Shown here piece by piece: positions 43,774 to 53,011 of a stretch of 64,000 bases of DNA; position 1 is the stretch's first letter, and each line of letters begins with the position of its first letter. Under the pieces are notes generated by a model. The model saw nothing but the letters and a program-made list of their open reading frames with translations. It searched no databases and was not told the origin of the DNA. The stretch lies in the NCBI GenBank assembly GCA_025210455.1, contig JAOARQ010000061.1, positions 43,566-107,565 on the forward strand, read 5' to 3'. The position numbers and the translations under genes are program-made. The stretch comes from Pelagimonas sp. GTDB taxonomy: Bacteria; Pseudomonadota; Alphaproteobacteria; Rhodobacterales; Rhodobacteraceae.

Positions 43774-44463
43774 CTATTCCATGCTGGCTGCAAGGTCTTC
43801 CAGAACCTGTGCGGCCAATGGTCTGTTCACCCCCTTGGTGCGCCCCATCGCCGCCAGATCCAGCGCATCGACGATTTCCGCCGCAGCGCGGTAGCTGCGC
43901 GGCATGTGGCGGGTCAGAAAGGGGATCACATCCGGTGCGGGCATGATCTGACGATCCGCAAACAGTTTCAGCAGCAGCGCCGACAGCAGATCATCATCCG
44001 GCTGCGACAGCTGCGCCGCCTGCGCGCCCATCATGCGGCTTTGCAGATCCGGCAGGCTCAGCCCCCAGTGGTTGGGGGCGCGTTCCGAAGTCAGCAGCAG
44101 GGCATGGCCCTGCGACAGCACCAGATTGTGCAGGTGAAACAGGGCTTCTTCGGCGGGGCGGTTTCCGGCGACGGATTCCACATTCTCAACGCAGACGTTT
44201 TGGTTGGAGAGCGCGGGAATATCGCTGTCTTGCAGGGCCTTGGCATCTATGATCTGCGCGCCCGACAGCGCCGCCCAGACATGGGCCAGATGGGTCTTGC
44301 CCGCACCACTTGGGCCGGACAGCACAAGTTTGCGGGCAGGCCAGATCTGCCAGCCTTCGATCTGCGCCACGGCCAGGGCATTGGCGGTGGTGACGTAAAA
44401 ATCTTCGCGTCCCCGCGCCGCACGTGCGGGCAGGGGTAGGGCAAGTTGCTTTGGTTTGGTCAT
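43774..44463 (-). CDS. hdaA: DnaA-related replication regulator HdaA
   Basis: 229 residues. A DnaA-like AAA+ module without DnaA's DNA-binding domain. The N-terminus carries QLALPL (residues 6-11), the sliding-clamp-binding motif that lets Hda work with the beta clamp to hydrolyse DnaA-bound ATP. The Walker A loop is SGPSGAGKTHLAHVW; the sensor region LLTSERAPNHWGLSLPDLQSRM ends with the arginine-finger area. Its start overlaps the AI-2E gene stop by 4 bases. In alphaproteobacteria HdaA limits replication re-initiation; that role here is by homology. Confidence 0.93.
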   Translation of the reverse strand: MTKPKQLALPLPARAARGREDFYVTTANALAVAQIEGWQIWPARKLVLSGPSGAGKTHLAHVWAALSGAQIIDAKALQDSDIPALSNQNVCVENVESVAGNRPAEEALFHLHNLVLSQGHALLLTSERAPNHWGLSLPDLQSRMMGAQAAQLSQPDDDLLSALLLKLFADRQIMPAPDVIPFLTRHMPRSYRAAAEIVDALDLAAMGRTKGVNRPLAAQVLEDLAASME

Positions 44464-45572
44464 AGGTCCTGATCGCGCCCGATAACGCCTTTGTAAAGAC
44501 GGCTTTGCGTATATTGTCCGGTGCCAAAACGGGCGATGACGCCAATGGCGGCGGCCAGAGGCACGGCAATCAACATGCCGACAAAGCCAAACAGCGATCC
44601 AAAGACCGACAGCGCCAGCAGCAGCCAGACAGGGTGCAGCCCCACCGATGAGCCAACCAGCTTGGGTGTCAGAAAGTTGCCTTCGAGCAACTGGCCCGAC
44701 TGGAAAATGGCCCAGACAATCACAATGCGGATCCAGTCGGTTTTATAGATGGTTGATCCGGCTTCGATCACTTCGATGCTGCCCCAGTACTGGAACAGTG
44801 CCAGACCTACTGCCAGCACACCGCCCACCAGCGCGCCTACATAGGGGATAAAGGTCAGCATCCCCGCAACCAGCCCAACCACAAGGCCAAAGTTCAGGCC
44901 AACGAGCATCAGTGCAACCGCATAATACACCCCAAGGATCATGCAGACCGACCCCATGCCGCGCACAAATCCCGACAGCACCCCATCGACATCTTTGGCG
45001 ATGGCGCGAACAGTGGCTTTGTGATCCAGCGGCAGCAGGCTGTCGATATGGGCAATCATGCGATCCCAGTCCAGCAGCAGATAGACCGCCACAACCGGCG
45101 CGATCAGCATGATCATCAGCACGTTCAGCAGCGAAGCCGCTGATGAGAGAACAGTGTTCAGCAGTTCGCCGCCGCGTTGCTGTATGGTCTGGCCCACATT
45201 GGCCATGGCATCATGCAGCGGGCTATCCGGTTTCAGCAGGCTTGGGAATTTTTCCGAGACAAAGCCACGCAGATCCTGAAACAGCTGCGGCGCGGTTTCA
45301 AACAGTTGCACCGCCTGCTGGATCAGCGTCGGGATCACCGCAAGCGCCAGAATGATCACGATCATAACAGCAAATACCGCGATAATCCCAGTGGCCACAG
45401 CGCGCGAAAAGCCCATGTTTTCCAGCCGGTCTGCCACCGGATCCAGAAAATACGCGATGGCGGCGCCCATGACAAAGGGCAACAGCACATTGCCCAGATA
45501 CCACAACACAACAACAAAGATCGCAGTGGCGATCCCCCAATAGCGAAACTGATCTTGGACGGGCAGGGGCAT
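44460..45572 (-). CDS. AI-2E family (PerM-like) membrane transporter
   Basis: 370 residues with about eight hydrophobic segments arranged as an N-terminal pair, a soluble stretch (about 60-150, with TLIQQAVQLFETAPQLFQDLR) and a C-terminal helix bundle ending in GSLFGFVGMLIAVPLAAAIGVI, the family's most conserved region. AI-2E/PerM proteins are diverse; some export autoinducer-2 or act as sodium/proton antiporters, so the substrate is open. It is the first gene of the probable perM-hdaA-ppk-ppx operon and overlaps hdaA by 4 bases. Confidence 0.88.
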   Translation of the reverse strand: MPLPVQDQFRYWGIATAIFVVVLWYLGNVLLPFVMGAAIAYFLDPVADRLENMGFSRAVATGIIAVFAVMIVIILALAVIPTLIQQAVQLFETAPQLFQDLRGFVSEKFPSLLKPDSPLHDAMANVGQTIQQRGGELLNTVLSSAASLLNVLMIMLIAPVVAVYLLLDWDRMIAHIDSLLPLDHKATVRAIAKDVDGVLSGFVRGMGSVCMILGVYYAVALMLVGLNFGLVVGLVAGMLTFIPYVGALVGGVLAVGLALFQYWGSIEVIEAGSTIYKTDWIRIVIVWAIFQSGQLLEGNFLTPKLVGSSVGLHPVWLLLALSVFGSLFGFVGMLIAVPLAAAIGVIARFGTGQYTQSRLYKGVIGRDQDL

Positions 45573-45621
45573 GGGTCCTCCTTGGGTGCTTTCCTTTACA
45601 TCACCCGCTCTGGGTTCGGAT

Positions 45622-46173
45622 TCAAGGGCTCAGATCCGCCAGAAGCTGTAGCAGGCGGGTTCTTTCTGCTTTGCCGCTGTTTTGGGTGGTTAGGGCAAGC
45701 TGTTCCAACCCCAGATGGGCGGCGTAAAACAGATGGGCGACGGTGGGATCGGTCTGCCCTATCTGGCTCAGCTCCTCGGCGACAAAGCGCAGCCGTTGCT
45801 GATCAACGGTTTGCAGCACCTGACGGGCGGCTTTGTCACGGCGTGCCCAATCCCGGATGGCGGGTTCGACCGCAGCCCCACCATAAAGCGCCGGGGTATG
45901 GGAGGCGGCGTCGATCAGCGCCTCAAGCCTGGCGCGGCCCGGCGCAAAGGCCTGTAATTCATTGATGATTCCAGCGGTGGCTTTTGCCTGCCAGTACCCC
46001 AGCATCGCGTTTCGGAACTCAGAGATGTCTTTGAAATGCCAGTAAAAAGACCCCTTGGTGGTTTTCAGATCCCGCGCAATGGCTTCGGCGCGCAAGGCGG
46101 CGTGCCCACCCTTGGCCAGCGCCCGAAACCCGGCAGCGATCCAGTCGTCTTTGCTTAAACGTTTCTGTGTCAT
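45622..46173 (-). CDS. TetR-family transcriptional regulator
   Basis: 183 residues. The N-terminal TetR helix-turn-helix is clear (LSKDDWIAAGFRALAKGGHAAL, then AIARDLKTTKGSFYWHFKD). The ligand-binding part is family-specific and uninformative. It is divergent from a small membrane-protein gene at 46250. Two matched palindromes in the shared intergenic region (46181-46240) are probably its operators, so it should repress both itself and that gene. Its stop is 49 bases upstream of the AI-2E gene on the same strand, but promoters there are not evident. Confidence 0.92.
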   Translation of the reverse strand: MTQKRLSKDDWIAAGFRALAKGGHAALRAEAIARDLKTTKGSFYWHFKDISEFRNAMLGYWQAKATAGIINELQAFAPGRARLEALIDAASHTPALYGGAAVEPAIRDWARRDKAARQVLQTVDQQRLRFVAEELSQIGQTDPTVAHLFYAAHLGLEQLALTTQNSGKAERTRLLQLLADLSP

Positions 46174-46180
46174 CAGATCA

Positions 46181-46240
46181 CCATACGGAGGCGTATTGAC
46201 AATGGCCAGTTAAGATTCATAACCATACGCATCCGTATGG
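46181..46240. promoter_or_regulatory. Two ATACG-N4-CGTAT operators flanking a promoter
   Basis: Site 1, ATACG-gagg-CGTAT, is at 46183-46196. Site 2, CCATACG-catc-CGTATGG, is a perfect 7-bp palindrome at 46223-46240. Both share the same half-site and 4-base spacer. Between them on the plus strand is a TTGACA (46196-46201) with a weak CATAAC about 16 bases on (46218-46223), so site 1 and site 2 bracket a promoter for the 46250 gene. Binding by the adjacent TetR protein is inference. Confidence 0.75.
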
Positions 46241-46249
46241 AGAATCGAG

Positions 46250-46636
46250 ATGTCAAAATCCTTTATAGTTTTATCTGTCCTGATGGCCCTGACTTTGGGG
46301 TTGCATCTGTTTGGAGGCGGCCCGCAATATGCCGATCCTTTCTGGCACATCCTGCCTGATGGCGATCTGCGTGTGATGGGCTGGGTGCTGTGGCATGCGG
46401 TGTCGGTTGCGCTGGCGGTGTTCGCGCTGGCCTATCTGTGGATGGCACGGCGGCCCAGCTTTGATCTGCTGCTGTTCACATCGCTTTTGCAACTGGGCTG
46501 GGCTGCGCTGTTTCTGACCGGGGGAATGCTTTGGCTGGGCAGCCTTTGGATTCAGCCGCAATGGGTGTTGTTCACGGCCTTTCCGGTACTGGCCCATCTG
46601 GCGCATTGGACCCGCGGCAGATCTGAAAGCAAATGA
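46250..46636 (+). CDS. Small membrane protein under predicted TetR control
   Basis: 128 residues from ATG 46250, with GGAGAA upstream. Four hydrophobic segments: about 5-22, 45-62, 70-92 and 96-116. Trp-rich loops such as DPFWHILPDG and LGSLWIQPQWVLF are present. No family is recognised with certainty; DUF-type small four-helix membrane proteins of Proteobacteria are comparable. The twin operators in its promoter mean that it is probably the main target of the neighbouring TetR, perhaps for resistance to a compound. Its stop codon sits inside the following terminator stem. Confidence 0.8.
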   Translation: MSKSFIVLSVLMALTLGLHLFGGGPQYADPFWHILPDGDLRVMGWVLWHAVSVALAVFALAYLWMARRPSFDLLLFTSLLQLGWAALFLTGGMLWLGSLWIQPQWVLFTAFPVLAHLAHWTRGRSESK

Positions 46637-46660
46637 GCCACGGCCTTGCGACCGTGGCTC
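46635..46660 (+). terminator. Intrinsic terminator of the 46250 gene
   Basis: A perfect 9-bp stem, gagccacgg (46635-46643) and ccgtggctc (46652-46660), with an 8-base loop, followed by ttctct. The stop codon TGA (46634-46636) overlaps the first bases of the stem. Confidence 0.75.
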
Positions 46661-46795
46661 TTCTCTGGAGAAGCAAGTCCCCGCAGCCGTGGGCGGTCCA
46701 GGCTTATGGCTGCGGGTCTGTGAGGGATCCAGAGATTACAGTGCAGCGCTGGCGGGGAATATGCCTGTCAAGGTGCCAGCCTGCGGTCTGTTTTG

Positions 46796-47302
46796 TCACT
46801 TGCACATGGGGCTGGTGCCCGGCAGCAGCACCTTGTCAATCACGTGGATCACGCCATTCTCAGCTACAATATCTGCGATCACAACCGACGCTTTCTGGCC
46901 AGTACCATCCGCGATCTGCACGCCGTCGCTGGCATCGACGCACAGTGAATTGGCCGCCATCACGGGCTGAACTTCGACCATGCCAGAGGGCAGATCGCCC
47001 GACATGATCTTGGCATCATCCACATGATACAGCAGCACATTGGTCAGCTGATCTTTGGCTTCGGGTTGCAGTAGACCTTCGACGGTGCCCTCTGGCAGGG
47101 CGGCAAAGGCATCATTGAGCGGGGCAAAGACAGTAAAGGGGCCGGGGCCTTGCAGGGTTTCAACAAGATCGGCTGCCTGCAACGCAGCAACAAGGGTCGA
47201 AAAACGCTCATCGCCCGCGGCGATATCGACAATGGTATTGGCGTGGGCCGCACCGGCCAGGGAAACAGCAATCGCAGCACAGGTCAGTTTCAAACGTGTC
47301 AT
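46796..47302 (-). CDS. Exported fasciclin (FAS1) domain protein
   Basis: 168 residues from ATG 47302, preceded by AGGAGAA; upstream extension to 47395 is not needed. A signal peptide (MTRLKLTCAAIAVSLAGAAHA) is followed by one FAS1 domain: TIVDIAAGDERFSTLVAALQAADL, then H1-motif FTVFAPLNDAFAALP, then NVLLYHVDDAKI, and a conserved VIHVIDKVLLP end. FAS1 proteins mediate adhesion at cell surfaces or in the periplasm. Two cysteines (SLCVDA and the C-terminal MCK) could form a disulfide. It is convergent with the 46250 gene and divergent from proS. Confidence 0.92.
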   Translation of the reverse strand: MTRLKLTCAAIAVSLAGAAHANTIVDIAAGDERFSTLVAALQAADLVETLQGPGPFTVFAPLNDAFAALPEGTVEGLLQPEAKDQLTNVLLYHVDDAKIMSGDLPSGMVEVQPVMAANSLCVDASDGVQIADGTGQKASVVIADIVAENGVIHVIDKVLLPGTSPMCK

Positions 47303-47505
47303 GTGGTATTCTCCTGATGTCAGTATCGTGGATACGCCGCGTGTTTTGGTGTGGATGATCATGGTCACGCAGCCGTGATCCGGTGTGAACTGCACGGGCG
47401 CAGGCGGCGAAAACGCGAAAACCCCGGCAGCTGTGGGACAGAACCCTTGTCAATATGGCGCGCATGGCGCAAAACGCCTTGAACGCCAATTACAAGGGTC
47501 CGACC

Positions 47506-48852
47506 ATGCGCCTTTCCCGCTATTTCCTGCCCGTCCTCAAGGAAACCCCTTCCGAGGCGCAGATTGTCAGCCACCGTTATATGCTGCGCGCCGGCATGAT
47601 CAAACAGCAGGCTGCAGGTATTTATTCCTGGTTGCCGCTGGGCTTTAAAGTGCTGCGCAAAATCGAAGACATCGTGCACGAAGAGCAGGCCAAGGCTGGC
47701 CATATCGCCATGCAGATGCCGACGCTGCAAACCGCCGATCTGTGGCGTGAATCGGGCCGCTACGATGGCTATGGCGAAGAAATGCTGCGCATGCAGGATC
47801 GCCACGGCCGCGATATGCTGTTTTCGCCGACCGCAGAAGAGCTGTTCACCGATGTCTTCCGCAGCCATATTTCCAGCTACAAAGATCTGCCGCTGACGCT
47901 CTATCAGATCCAGTGGAAATTCCGCGATGAGATCCGCCCGCGTTTCGGGGTGATGCGGGGCCGCGAATTCTATATGAAAGACGGCTATAACTTTGATCTG
48001 ACCAAAGAAGATGCACTGCACGCTTATAACCGCCATCTGGTGACCTATCTGCGCACCTATGAGCGCATGGGTCTGAAGGCGATCCCGATGCGCGCCGATT
48101 CCGGCCCGATTGGTGGCGATGACACCCATGAATTCCTAGTGCTGGCCGAGACTGGCGAATCCGAGGTTTTCTATGACAGCCAGGTGACCGATCTGACCTT
48201 TGGTGATCGCGAGATCGACTTTGACAGCCACGAACAGTGCCGCGCGGTGCTGGAAGAGTTCACCTCGCGCTATGCGCGCACCGATGAAACCCACGACGAA
48301 GCCCTGTTCAACCAGATCCCCGAAGAGCGCCGCCGCGTTGCCCGTGGTATCGAAGTGGGGCAGATCTTCTATTTCGGCACCAAGTATTCGGATGCGCTGG
48401 GCGCGACGGTTCAGGGCCCGGATGGCAAACCCACCGCAGTGCATATGGGAAGCCACGGCATTGGTGTCTCGCGTCTTCTGGGCGCCATCATCGAAGCCAG
48501 CCATGACGACAAAGGCATCATCTGGCCCGAAGGTGTGACGCCGTTCCACTGTGGCATCGTCAACCTGAAACAGGGTGACGAAGAGGCGGATGCAGCCTGT
48601 GATGCGCTCTATAAGTCGCTGACTGCACTTGGTCTTGAGCCGCTGTATGATGATCGCAAAGAACGCGCTGGCGGCAAGTTTGCTACCATGGATCTGATTG
48701 GTCTGCCTTGGCGCATCACCGTCGGCCCGCGCGGGTTGAAAAACGGTGTGGTCGAAGTGACTAGCCGCCGCACCGGCGAAAGCGAAGAGATGACCCCGGA
48801 ACTGGCGATTGAGAAAATCGCGGGCATCTATGGCAAGACCGTCGCGGGCTAA
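47506..48852 (+). CDS. proS: Prolyl-tRNA synthetase, short alphaproteobacterial type without editing insertion
   Basis: 448 residues from ATG 47506 (AAGGG upstream; the open frame reaches 47455). Class II aminoacyl-tRNA synthetase: [15 protein letters not shown], motif 2 [21 protein letters not shown], and motif 3 [16 protein letters not shown], followed by an anticodon-binding domain. At 448 residues it lacks the about 180-residue INS editing domain of long bacterial ProS, as usual in alphaproteobacteria. Mis-charged Ala-tRNA(Pro) would then depend on a free-standing editing protein elsewhere. A strong terminator follows. Confidence 0.97.
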   Translation: MRLSRYFLPVLKETPSEAQIVSHRYMLRAGMIKQQAAGIYSWLPLGFKVLRKIEDIVHEEQAKAGHIAMQMPTLQTADLWRESGRYDGYGEEMLRMQDRHGRDMLFSPTAEELFTDVFRSHISSYKDLPLTLYQIQWKFRDEIRPRFGVMRGREFYMKDGYNFDLTKEDALHAYNRHLVTYLRTYERMGLKAIPMRADSGPIGGDDTHEFLVLAETGESEVFYDSQVTDLTFGDREIDFDSHEQCRAVLEEFTSRYARTDETHDEALFNQIPEERRRVARGIEVGQIFYFGTKYSDALGATVQGPDGKPTAVHMGSHGIGVSRLLGAIIEASHDDKGIIWPEGVTPFHCGIVNLKQGDEEADAACDALYKSLTALGLEPLYDDRKERAGGKFATMDLIGLPWRITVGPRGLKNGVVEVTSRRTGESEEMTPELAIEKIAGIYGKTVAG

Positions 48853-48877
48853 GCACCGCAGAGTGGAAACAGCAAAG

Positions 48878-48901
48878 GGCGGGGCTTTCCCCGCCTTTTT
48901 T
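48878..48901 (+). terminator. Intrinsic terminator of proS
   Basis: Stem ggcgggg (48878-48884) and ccccgcc (48889-48895) with a cttt loop, followed by TTTTTT, 25 bases past the proS stop. Confidence 0.9.
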
Positions 48902-48979
48902 CGTGTCAGACGTGGGGAATTTCCCCATGACCCAAAATGCGGGCTAAGTTAGGGTAAGTGAATTATTGGGGGAACGCAG

Positions 48980-49504
48980 ATGATTGTCCGGGCGGTGACT
49001 TTGGCAGGCGGATTGCTGGGCGCAGCAGGGTTGTCGCAATTTCCCGAGTTTTCACAACAATATGTGCAGCGTCTGGGCGGTGCGGTGGATGAACTGCAAC
49101 GGCAGGTCGAACGTTATGAAGGTGATGCCGCGCGGGTTGGATTACCTCTGGGGGACTACATCACGCAGCTTGGCACCGAAGGCCCACTGGCACAGACGCA
49201 ATCGAAAAACATGGCGATGGATCTGGCGCGCTACCAGTCGCTTTCTGGTGCCTTGAGCGCGATGCAGGGGGCGGGGCCCTTTACCCGCGCCAAACTGGCG
49301 ATGACCCATATGGGGGATCGTGACGTGGCGCAGCAGGCGCTCAAGGCATTTAAACCCGCCATGCCGATCACCTTTGAGGGGGCGACATTTGCTGGCACCG
49401 GATTCTTGTCAGGTTGGCTGGGGTTGAAAGCGATTTTGGCGCTGCTGGCCGGGCTATGGCGGGCGATTCTGGGGATCTTTGGTCGTAAAAAAAGCGCGGC
49501 TTGA
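48980..49504 (+). CDS. DUF2937-family membrane protein
   Basis: 174 residues. The start MIVRAVTLAGGLLGAAGLSQ followed by FPEFSQQYVQRLGGAVDELQ is the family signature I know as DUF2937: a hydrophobic N-terminal helix, a helical, coiled-coil-like periplasmic part with RQVERYEGDAARVG, and a C-terminal membrane helix (LSGWLGLKAILALLAGLWRAILGIF) ending in a basic KK tail. Function is unknown. GGGGGA precedes the ATG by 7 bases. Its stop codon lies in the loop of the terminator shared with glmM. Confidence 0.82.
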   Translation: MIVRAVTLAGGLLGAAGLSQFPEFSQQYVQRLGGAVDELQRQVERYEGDAARVGLPLGDYITQLGTEGPLAQTQSKNMAMDLARYQSLSGALSAMQGAGPFTRAKLAMTHMGDRDVAQQALKAFKPAMPITFEGATFAGTGFLSGWLGLKAILALLAGLWRAILGIFGRKKSAA

Positions 49505-49521
49505 TCTAAGCACCGCGCTTT
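49491..49521. terminator. Bidirectional intrinsic terminator between the DUF2937 gene and glmM
   Basis: Stem aaagcgcgg (49491-49499) and ccgcgcttt (49513-49521) with a 13-base loop. Plus-strand readers meet attgtttt after it; minus-strand readers leaving glmM meet a run of T complementary to a49487-a49493. The DUF2937 stop codon (49502-49504) is in the loop. Confidence 0.8.
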
Positions 49522-49542
49522 ATTGTTTTAGATCGGGTAGGA

Positions 49543-50886
49543 TCAGGCGACCGCCTGAACCTCATCGACGATACCGTCAACCACCTGTTCCAGCAGCGCC
49601 GGATCTTCGCATTCCGCCATGACACGGATCAGCGGTTCGGTGCCCGATTTGCGGATCAGCAGGCGGCCCTTGCCCTGAAGATCAGCTTCGGCGGCGGCGA
49701 TGGCGGCTTTGACGCTGTCTTTATCCAAAGGCGCGGCCCCAGCGCCAAAACGCACGTTTTTCAGCAATTGCGGCACGGGCTCAAAACAGTTGGCCAGATC
49801 GGATGCCTTGCGACCAGAGCGCACCATTTCCGCCAGAAACTGCATCCCGGCCATCAGCCCGTCACCGGTGGTGGCAAAATCGGTCATCACGATATGGCCC
49901 GACTGTTCACCACCCAGATTAAAGCCGCCTTTGCGCATGGCTTCAACCACATAGCGGTCGCCCACGTTTGTACGTTCAAGACGCAGGCCCTGACTGTCCA
50001 AAAAGCGTTCCAGCCCCAGGTTAGACATGACGGTCGCCACCAGAGCACCGCCTTTCAGCCGATCCTCAGCCGCCCAGCGAGAGGCCATCAGCCCCATGAT
50101 CTGGTCGCCATCCGCCACCTGACCTTTTTCGTCGATCAGAATAATACGGTCTGCATCGCCATCCAGACAAATGCCCACATCCGCATTGTGGCGCAACACC
50201 GCATCCGCGGCCTTTTGCGGCTTGGTCGATCCGCAGTCGGCGTTGATGTTCAGACCATTGGGTTCGGTGCCAACGGTCACAACGTCAGCGCCCAATTCCC
50301 AGAGAACTTCGGGCGCGGTGCGATAGGCGGCCCCATTGGCACAATCGATCACCACTTTGATCCCATCCAGACGCAACCCGGTGGGCAGGGTGGATTTCAC
50401 CCGTTCCTGATAGCGAAAGCGTCCATCATCAATACGTTTTGCCCGACCGATATTCTGTGGCTGCGCTGGGCGCACACCGGTTTCCAGCATTTTCTCGATT
50501 TCAGCCTCGACCTCATCCGACAGCTTAAAGCCATCGGGGCCGAAGAACTTGATCCCATTGTCTTCTGCCGGGTTGTGGCTGGCGGAAATCATGATGCCCA
50601 GATCCGCGCGCATAGAGGGGGTCAACAGGCCCACAGCCGGGGTGGGCACAGGGCCCAGAAGCAGCGCGTTCATGCCGGTGGATGTCAGGCCCGCTGTCAG
50701 GGCGTTTTCGAACATATAGCCAGACAGTCGGGTGTCTTTGCCGATAACAACACGGTGTACGCCGTTGTGTTCGTTACGAAAATAACGGCCAACCGCCGCA
50801 CCAAGCATCAATGCCATCTCGGCGGTCATAGGGTAGGCATTGGCTGTTCCGCGAACGCCATCAGTACCAAATAGTTTGCGGGCCAT
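49543..50886 (-). CDS. glmM: Phosphoglucosamine mutase
   Basis: 447 residues. Converts glucosamine-6-phosphate to glucosamine-1-phosphate for UDP-GlcNAc, peptidoglycan and lipopolysaccharide synthesis. The phosphoserine loop is [18 protein letters not shown]; the metal site is [13 protein letters not shown], the sugar-binding loop is [10 protein letters not shown], and the phosphate-binding C-terminal motif is [13 protein letters not shown]. The start [16 protein letters not shown] is exactly that of GlmM. Its ATG overlaps the folP stop by one base (TAATG), a coupling of folate and cell-wall genes often seen in bacteria. Confidence 0.98.
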   Translation of the reverse strand: MARKLFGTDGVRGTANAYPMTAEMALMLGAAVGRYFRNEHNGVHRVVIGKDTRLSGYMFENALTAGLTSTGMNALLLGPVPTPAVGLLTPSMRADLGIMISASHNPAEDNGIKFFGPDGFKLSDEVEAEIEKMLETGVRPAQPQNIGRAKRIDDGRFRYQERVKSTLPTGLRLDGIKVVIDCANGAAYRTAPEVLWELGADVVTVGTEPNGLNINADCGSTKPQKAADAVLRHNADVGICLDGDADRIILIDEKGQVADGDQIMGLMASRWAAEDRLKGGALVATVMSNLGLERFLDSQGLRLERTNVGDRYVVEAMRKGGFNLGGEQSGHIVMTDFATTGDGLMAGMQFLAEMVRSGRKASDLANCFEPVPQLLKNVRFGAGAAPLDKDSVKAAIAAAEADLQGKGRLLIRKSGTEPLIRVMAECEDPALLEQVVDGIVDEVQAVA

Positions 50887-51899
50887 TAGGAATGTTCTCC
50901 TTTAGAAATGGCGTGCCAAAGGGAAAGGGCTTGCGTCGTTTCCACGACATCATGAACGCGAACAATCTGAACCCCCTGAGCGATCACCGCCAGGGCCACA
51001 GCCAAAGATCCGGGCATCCGTTCGGATGCGGTTTCTGTCTTGGAAATCCGGCCAATAAATCCTTTTCGGGAGGCACCAACAAGAACGGCGCACCCCAGCC
51101 CATGAAAGAGCGATACATTGTGCAGCAGGGTTAAATTGTGGCCAATATCTTTGCCAAAGCCTATGCCCGGATCGACAATCACTTTTTCACGGGGAATGCC
51201 TTGCTCTTCCAGCTTGGCAACCTGAGCTTCAAGAAAATCATAAACGTCCAGCAGCACATTGTCATAGTGCGGATCAATATGCATGGTGGCGGGGTCGCCG
51301 CGGGCGTGCATGATGCAGACCGGCAGGTCATTGTCGGCACAATAGCGCGCCAGCAGCGGGTCAAAGGTGAAACCAGAGATATCATTGACCAGATTGGCGC
51401 CAGAGCCAACCGCAACCTGCGCTACGGCGCTTTTGCGGGTGTCGATTGAGATCGGGCAGGTGATGCTATGTCTCAGCGCCTGAATCACCGGTTCAATCCG
51501 GGCGATTTCAGCTTCTATTGGTACGGTTTGCGCGCCCGGGCGTGTGCTTTCACCGCCGATATCAATGATATCCACCCCATGATCCACCATGCGCTGCGCG
51601 TGGGATACGGCGCGGGTGGCGGTGTTATGGCTGCCGCCATCTGAAAAACTATCAGGGGTGACATTCAAAATACCCATGACCCGTGGCTGATCAAAGCTGA
51701 GGTCCATGATGGGCGCGCGCGGGGCAGTCAGACGCTGCTGCCAGTCGGCCGGAACCTCTGAGGCGAGGATCATAACAGGATCAGAGCCACGCTGATGATG
51801 CATGGCATGGGTAAACCATCCCTGACCACCGGCCAAGGGCAGGGCCCCTTTGGGCGCAGGGCGCAAGTAATTGACGAGGGGACGAAAATAATCAGTCAT
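50886..51899 (-). CDS. folP: Dihydropteroate synthase
   Basis: 337 residues from ATG 51899. The enzyme joins 4-aminobenzoate to the pterin diphosphate; it is the sulfonamide target. TIM-barrel motifs: [16 protein letters not shown] (residues about 73-88), [52 protein letters not shown] and [10 protein letters not shown]. The first about 65 residues ([23 protein letters not shown]) precede the core and are a Rhodobacteraceae-type extension. folB starts upstream on the same strand with a 40-base gap, so a folB-folP-glmM operon is likely. Confidence 0.97.
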   Translation of the reverse strand: MTDYFRPLVNYLRPAPKGALPLAGGQGWFTHAMHHQRGSDPVMILASEVPADWQQRLTAPRAPIMDLSFDQPRVMGILNVTPDSFSDGGSHNTATRAVSHAQRMVDHGVDIIDIGGESTRPGAQTVPIEAEIARIEPVIQALRHSITCPISIDTRKSAVAQVAVGSGANLVNDISGFTFDPLLARYCADNDLPVCIMHARGDPATMHIDPHYDNVLLDVYDFLEAQVAKLEEQGIPREKVIVDPGIGFGKDIGHNLTLLHNVSLFHGLGCAVLVGASRKGFIGRISKTETASERMPGSLAVALAVIAQGVQIVRVHDVVETTQALSLWHAISKGEHS

Positions 51900-51939
51900 G
51901 TCTGTGACGTGACCCAATCACTGCAACTTGGCAAGTGTT

Positions 51940-52878
51940 TCAGAACAGCGGGGCGCCTATCTCAACCGAGCGTTGTGCAATCGCGCTTTCGGCAGGCAAC
52001 TTGTCGCCGATAATGAGAAATTCCGAGGCTTCGATCTCTTGCGCGAACCAGGCGGCCAGCGCCACCGAATCGTCCGGGCCGCTGTCTGGGCCGTGGGTGG
52101 CATCCAGCACGATCTTTGACGGAGCCCAGACGGAAATCTGGCCGTTTTTGATTGCCCAATCCAGTTCGGTGCGGGTGGCCACCACTTTGCAGCGCAGATC
52201 CTGTGCCGCCAGCAGCCAGCAGTTCTGTTCGATCGCCAGCAGGTCAACGCGGCGCTGGGTCATGGTGTGATTGGTGCGCAGCGGTTTCACCTCCGGGCCG
52301 CCGACACACAGAATGACCGGCGATTTGCGCGTCGCCAGTTCTGAAATCCAATCTTGCAGCCCGGGGTGCATGATGGCGTCATTGGAAAGATACACCAGAC
52401 GTGGATGCGGGCGTTCCTGCGCAGCTTCTTCGGCCAGTTCCTGAAGGTGATCGGCGACGTCCCGTTTTGTCCGCACGATTTCGACCCCCAGCGCACCGGG
52501 GCCGCGATCCAGTTTTTCGATACGCACAAAGGCGCGCATGGCCTGCGGTTCCAGCAAAATGCGTTCCGCGACACGTTCCGCCAGAGTTTCCAGCAGATTC
52601 AGCCGCTCGGCTTCCAGCTCAAGGGCAATGGCTTCGGTGACGCGATCATACGACAGGATGCGATCAACATCGTCATCCAGCACATCGGTCTGCGGTGCCA
52701 CTTCGACAACCACATTGAACTGAATCCGCTGTTTGGTGCCACGTTCTGCCTGAAACGCCCCGATTTCAACCTCAACGATATGGTCACGCAGGGAAATACG
52801 ATCCCGGGGGCTGTCGCCGGCGGTGGCGATGGCACGCTCAGAAGGGTGCGCAAAAGCGAGGCGGATTTCACTGGCCAT
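51940..52878 (-). CDS. folB: Dihydroneopterin aldolase fused to an amino-acid-kinase-like domain
   Basis: 312 residues from ATG 52878 (GGAG upstream), more than twice a normal FolB (about 120). Residues 25-140 are FolB: ISLRDHIVEVEIGAFQAERG with catalytic Glu45, LSYDRVTEAIALELE, LLETLAERVAERIL and the catalytic Lys122 in VRIEKLDRGPGA. Residues about 158-300 resemble the amino acid kinase superfamily, near the archaeal-type MfnE/COG2054 group: a strand LVYLSNDAIMHPGLQDWISE, VILCVGGPEV, MTQRRVDLLAIEQNCWLLA, and a late TSDS-like VWAPSKIVLDATHGPD...SVALAAW. The nucleotide loops look degenerate. The second-domain assignment is inference. Confidence 0.85.
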   Translation of the reverse strand: MASEIRLAFAHPSERAIATAGDSPRDRISLRDHIVEVEIGAFQAERGTKQRIQFNVVVEVAPQTDVLDDDVDRILSYDRVTEAIALELEAERLNLLETLAERVAERILLEPQAMRAFVRIEKLDRGPGALGVEIVRTKRDVADHLQELAEEAAQERPHPRLVYLSNDAIMHPGLQDWISELATRKSPVILCVGGPEVKPLRTNHTMTQRRVDLLAIEQNCWLLAAQDLRCKVVATRTELDWAIKNGQISVWAPSKIVLDATHGPDSGPDDSVALAAWFAQEIEASEFLIIGDKLPAESAIAQRSVEIGAPLF

Positions 52879-53011
52879 TTGGGTCTCCGGGTTCGTCAAG
52901 CATGGCGGATCACCCGCCATGGGAGGCATCTAAAGCATCCACGCCCTCACGGTAAGAGGAAAAGACGACGCGTTGTTTTTGAAAGGCGACGAGACCCTGA
53001 CAAATGTTTTG

